This document shows positions 35,076 to 64,000 of a stretch of DNA of 64,000 bases, piece after piece. The DNA is taken from assembly GCA_039707465.1 (NCBI GenBank), contig CM077648.1, positions 73,613,619 through 73,677,618 on the forward strand. The letters are read 5' to 3'. The translations under genes and the position numbers were made by a program. How positions within the stretch are numbered: the first letter of the stretch is position 1; each line of letters starts with the position of its first letter. This DNA comes from Rhabdophis nuchalis. Lineage: Eukaryota > Chordata > Lepidosauria > Squamata > Natricidae. A model generated the notes under the pieces. That model had not been told where the DNA came from, did not search any database, and saw nothing but the letters and a program-made list of their open reading frames with translations.

Positions 35076-37098
35076 AAAAAGCCAGTTTGGGGCTTCCGGT
35101 TCCGGCTCCTGCGGCGACAGGCGAGCCTAGCGCTCGCTCGCCGCTTTGTTTCTTCTTCTGCCCCCCAACGGGGGCGAGACTCCTCTTGTTTGAGGGTCTC
35201 CAGTAGGGCCGGCTCGTCGGGGGGCGCCCCCCCCCACGGCGGTGGAGGAAGTGGCTCCCGGCGCGGCTCAGGTGAGGGAGAACATGCTAGCGGGGGGTTC
35301 TCCCTTCGCCTAAGGAAGACGGCGCCATTCACAACAATGAGGAGGGCTGATCGGCTCAGTCGAAGGACTCCCGAGGCTTCAGCTGCGAGGAGAGAGTGAG
35401 TTTTTAAAAAACTTTTTTTCTGCTGCCAGCCAGGCTGAACGGACTGGGAGGGGGGTGTTTATTTTTTAAAAAAAATCCCTCGGATTTAAGCGGCACGTTA
35501 AAATGGCTTCTCTGCAAAGAGAAAGCGGAAACTTTCACTCCGGACGGTCTTTAACAAGGGAAAGTGGAATGCGATTCTTTGCAACATTGTTTCTAGGTCT
35601 GGCTGAGTAAAAAAAATTCTTTTTTTTGCTACTCTCTCCCTCTGGCTCTGAGATGGGCGGTGGAAGTGGCTTCTCTTTGTCCCTGCCTGACTATTTCAAC
35701 TAAGGAAAATTTCCAGCGTCTCTTTGAAAGCAGGACTCTCTCTGGATTTTTGAAAAAAAATTTCTTTTGATGGATTTGTGACTTCTTCTCTGGAATACCT
35801 TCGTTATTACTATTTGCTGACCTGGGAAACTGTGTCTCTTTTGGTTTCGGAATTGTTTGCAACTTCACAGCCCTGAACTGAACTGAGCTCCTGGTTTGCC
35901 CCACCAGCCCCACCCGGAAAACGCCATCTTGGTGGCAGTGACTCTAACTTTTAACCATGGCACAAGAAGCAGCACTTGTAAATTTGGAACAAAGGATGGC
36001 TTCTCTTGAAACCTCTATGCTAACTTTGATATCAGAAATAAAGGCCCAGAGGGCTGAAAATATTAACTTCAAGAAGGAGTTGTTGGATACAAGAAGACAA
36101 GTGCTGGATAACACACAGAAGAATAAAGAACTGGAAGGGGGGTTGGAGGGGGCTAAGGGGGAAATTAAAAATGTTACTAATGAGGTTGTGGAAATAAATG
36201 GGCATGTGTCTAGGATGGATATGGAAAGAATGACATACTTTTTGAGATTTCAAAATGTTTCTGAGGAATCTGGTGAATATCTCCCTGATCTTATGAGCAC
36301 AATTTTAGCAGACTATTTACAAAAACCTAAGGATGAGATCAGGGGGGACATTGACCTAGCCTACAGAATTAACTCAGCATATGCCAGGATAAACGAAGTG
36401 CCTAGAGAGATACATGTGAAATTTGTTAGAAGGTCAACCAGAGAGGAAATCCTGAAAGCGCAGAGAGAGAAACCTTTAACTTATCAACGAGAAACGGTCA
36501 CTATCTTGAAGCAGATCCCTAGAAAAATTAGAGATTCAAGAAGGAAATTTTCCTTCTTGTCTAAAACCTTGTTTGATCACGGGATTTGGTTCAAGTGGAT
36601 GACACCTGAAGGGATGCTGGTGTTCTGGGAAGGAGGAAGAGTGAGGATTAAAACAGTTGCTGAGGCGGAAGCCTTTCTTAAAAAACATTCCTCTGCCCTG
36701 GGGGAAGATCCAGGGGGGACGGAGGGGGCCACGGCCCCGCCCGCGGGGGGCCAGAGAGGAGAGAAAGAAGATACAATAGCCAAAAGACTTAGATCAAAAA
36801 AATAACTTTGCCTTGATTTTTCTTGAACAATTTTGCATAATATTTCTATCCGGACTTTTTGTAAATGTCTGACAGCATGGAAGGGAGAATTTAGGTAAAT
36901 GTACTTGCTTTCATCTTGTAGTGGTGTGGAAAATGTTTTCTATGTTAACTTTTTTAATGTGTATTTTGAGGTCTCGGAAGGTCCGACGACTCTGACGTGA
37001 ATGCTCTCAAAATTTCTTTGTAACCATTACCCTACCCTGTTAAAAAATGTAAAACCAATAAAACTTTTTCAATATAAAAAAAAAAAAAGCCAGTTTGG
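35076..37098 (+). mobile_element. Complete ORF1-only ('half-LINE') L1-type element with 15-bp target duplication
   Basis: The element spans about 35091-37083 and is flanked by the perfect repeat AAAAAGCCAGTTTGG (35076-35090 and 37084-37098). Order: GC-rich 5' UTR (GGCTTCCGGTTCCGGCTCCT start) of 866 bp, one intact ORF1, 3' UTR of about 270 bp ending CCAATAAAACTTTTTCAATA, poly(A). There is no ORF2 and no scar of one: the ORF1 stop is followed directly by the 3' UTR, as in copy 2 (2471-4480). The target was the 5' end of a SINE whose body continues at 37091. Confidence 0.92.
35957..36805 (+). CDS. L1 ORF1p-like RNA-binding protein, 282 residues, intact
   Basis: Starts ATG at 35957 in an ACCATGG context. 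Residues 1-80 form a heptad-rich coiled coil (LVNLEQRMASLETSMLTLIS, then a KNKELEGGLEG stretch). An RRM-like core follows (RMTYFLRFQNVSEESGEYLP). The C-terminal domain comes next (REIHVKFVRRSTREEILKAQ; GIWFKWMTPEGMLVFWEGGR), then a basic tail ending RLRSKK. This domain order is that of L1 ORF1p, which forms trimers that coat L1 RNA; it is somewhat shorter than human ORF1p. The frame is undamaged. As there is no ORF2 in the element, mobilisation would require L1 ORF2p in trans. Confidence 0.92.
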   Translation: MAQEAALVNLEQRMASLETSMLTLISEIKAQRAENINFKKELLDTRRQVLDNTQKNKELEGGLEGAKGEIKNVTNEVVEINGHVSRMDMERMTYFLRFQNVSEESGEYLPDLMSTILADYLQKPKDEIRGDIDLAYRINSAYARINEVPREIHVKFVRRSTREEILKAQREKPLTYQRETVTILKQIPRKIRDSRRKFSFLSKTLFDHGIWFKWMTPEGMLVFWEGGRVRIKTVAEAEAFLKKHSSALGEDPGGTEGATAPPAGGQRGEKEDTIAKRLRSKK

Positions 37099-37303
37099 TT
37101 AGTGATTAAGATACCAGGCTAGAAACCAGAAGACTGTGAGTCTCACTTTAGGTTTGAAAGCCGGCTGGGTGACTTTGGTCCAGTCACTGTCTTTCAGCCC
37201 AACCCCACCTCACAGGGTTGTCATTGTGGGGAAATGGGGGTGAAGTATATGAGCTATGTTCGCAGTCTTGAGTTATTTATAAAAGTAATAAAGGCAGAAT
37301 ATT
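37089..37303 (+). repeat. Sauria-SINE-like tRNA-derived SINE
   Basis: tRNA-like head (GCCAGTTTGGTTAGTGATTA), body (GCCGGCTGGGTGACTTTGGT; CCCAACCCCACCTCACAGGG) and a Bov-B-like tail (CTTGAGTTATTTATAAAAGT). The ORF1-only L1-type element has inserted 10-15 bp into its 5' end. A relative lies at 56710-56930. Confidence 0.8.
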
Positions 37304-37370
37304 TAATCCAGACTACTGCAGATAAAATCCACTCTCTCATAGTAAAATTTCCAAAAATAGCAGACTATCG

Positions 37371-37568
37371 CTGTGTTTCTCAACCTTGGTGACTTTAAGT
37401 CCTGTGGACTTCAACTCCCAGAATCCCCCAGACAGCATAACTTCTCAACCTTGGTGACTAAGTCCTGGGGACTTCAACTCCCAGAATCCCCCTGCCAGCT
37501 ATTCTGGCTGGGGGATTCTAGGAGTTGAAGTCCACAGGACTTAAAATCGCCAAAGTTGAGTAACACTG
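37371..37568. mobile_element. hAT-like foldback MITE with internal partial duplication
   Basis: Ends CTGTGTTTCTCAACCTTGGT and GTTGAGTAACACTG are inverted. The left arm is present twice (37378-37425 and 37443-37490: TCTCAACCTTGGTGACT ... ACTTCAACTCCCAGAATCCC). Flanking 8-mers GACTATCG and CTCTATCT share only CTATC. Confidence 0.6.
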
Positions 37569-37899
37569 CTCTATCTGCACATAGACTAAAGAGAGAACCA
37601 TTGTTTCGGCCTCCGAATGCTGTTTCCCCAAACAGTTCAAATCTAGCGGGCGTCAAATTATCTCCTTTCTCAGCAAAAAAGGAAACAAGCAGATCTCTAT
37701 GCATCGAGGATGTAATCCTCCAAGGCGGTAGAGGGCGTCCGACTTGCTGATCTGAAGACAGGAACACGATTGACGTGCCTTTCTCAAGGCAGTTAACGGA
37801 TTTATAGATCTCTTTTCCATTCTGCAAACCGGAAGCACATTAGCATTCTAACGTTAGAAAAAACATCAACGGGCTTTTCACCAGACGGTTAGGCCAGGA

Positions 37900-38053
37900 C
37901 CAAAGACCTCGTCGTCTCGCGGCTCCAACTCCACCCCCTTTTGCTTCCCAAGTGTGTTCCCCTTCCGGTCTCCCTGACCTAATTTCCGGAAGCGGGAACT
38001 CGCAAGAAGCGAGTTGGAGTTGGACTGGAGGTTCCTTGTCCTCAAATGCCGAA
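37900..38053 (+). promoter_or_regulatory. NUP107 promoter region with ETS-type sites
   Basis: GC-rich sequence directly upstream of the NUP107 ATG, without a TATA box. ETS/GABP-type motifs are present: CTTCCGG near 37971 and TTCCGGAAGC near 37984, the kind of elements common in housekeeping promoters. The transcription start cannot be fixed. Confidence 0.5.
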
Positions 38054-63922
<25,869 letters not shown>

Positions 63923-64000
63923 GTAAATTTGAAGCTTTTTCAACATTAAAAGGGTAAATTATAGCTTACTCTTATATCTATTTTCTCATAACCAAGTCCC

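Overview
This is a 64 kb vertebrate nuclear window, almost certainly from a squamate reptile (snake or lizard). The evidence is spliced genes with human-like exon phases embedded in a squamate-style repeat load: CR1/L2-group LINEs with microsatellite tails, an RTE-like LINE, a restriction-endonuclease-type (R4-like) LINE, L1, tRNA-derived SINEs of the Sauria kind, and many hAT, Tc1/mariner and other TIR elements. There are no bacterial or viral genes.

Gene layout: (i) 2188-2337, minus strand, a 50-codon first exon of GCLC (glutamate-cysteine ligase catalytic subunit) whose intron runs off the left edge; (ii) RAP1B, plus strand, all six coding exons between 9983 and 22671, encoding a complete 184-residue small GTPase, with a spliced 3' UTR ending near 26.5 kb; (iii) NUP107, plus strand, first coding exon at 38054 and 17 consecutive coding exons (493 codons) up to 63922, continuing off the right edge. 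RAP1B next to NUP107 is the usual vertebrate gene order. GCLC beside RAP1B is not an order I know and deserves a check.

Region by region: 1-9.7 kb is GCLC exon 1 among ORF1-only L1-type elements, an L2-group LINE and a 1.8 kb palindromic TIR element. 10-26.5 kb is RAP1B, whose first coding intron carries a dead Tc1-like transposase and a nested TIR element, and whose third intron carries an L1 ORF2 tail with target-site duplications. 26.5-38 kb is intergenic, with a long minus-strand L2-group ORF (endonuclease plus reverse transcriptase) and a complete ORF1-only L1-type element with a 15-bp target-site duplication. 38-64 kb is NUP107, whose introns hold L2, CR1, RTE-like, Penelope-like and Buster-like hAT elements.

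The most interesting observations are: a probable U12-type intron in NUP107; a NUP107 exon whose 3' splice site lies at the edge of an antisense LINE; a hammerhead-ribozyme-like core in a Penelope-like remnant; ORF1-only ('half-LINE') L1 elements; a 50-nt U6 snRNA retro-insertion with perfect 13-bp target-site duplications; a group of hAT foldback/MITE elements whose 8-bp duplications mostly fit NNNTANNN, beside a ZBED5/Buster-like transposase; and an unexplained 44-bp perfect-pairing hairpin.
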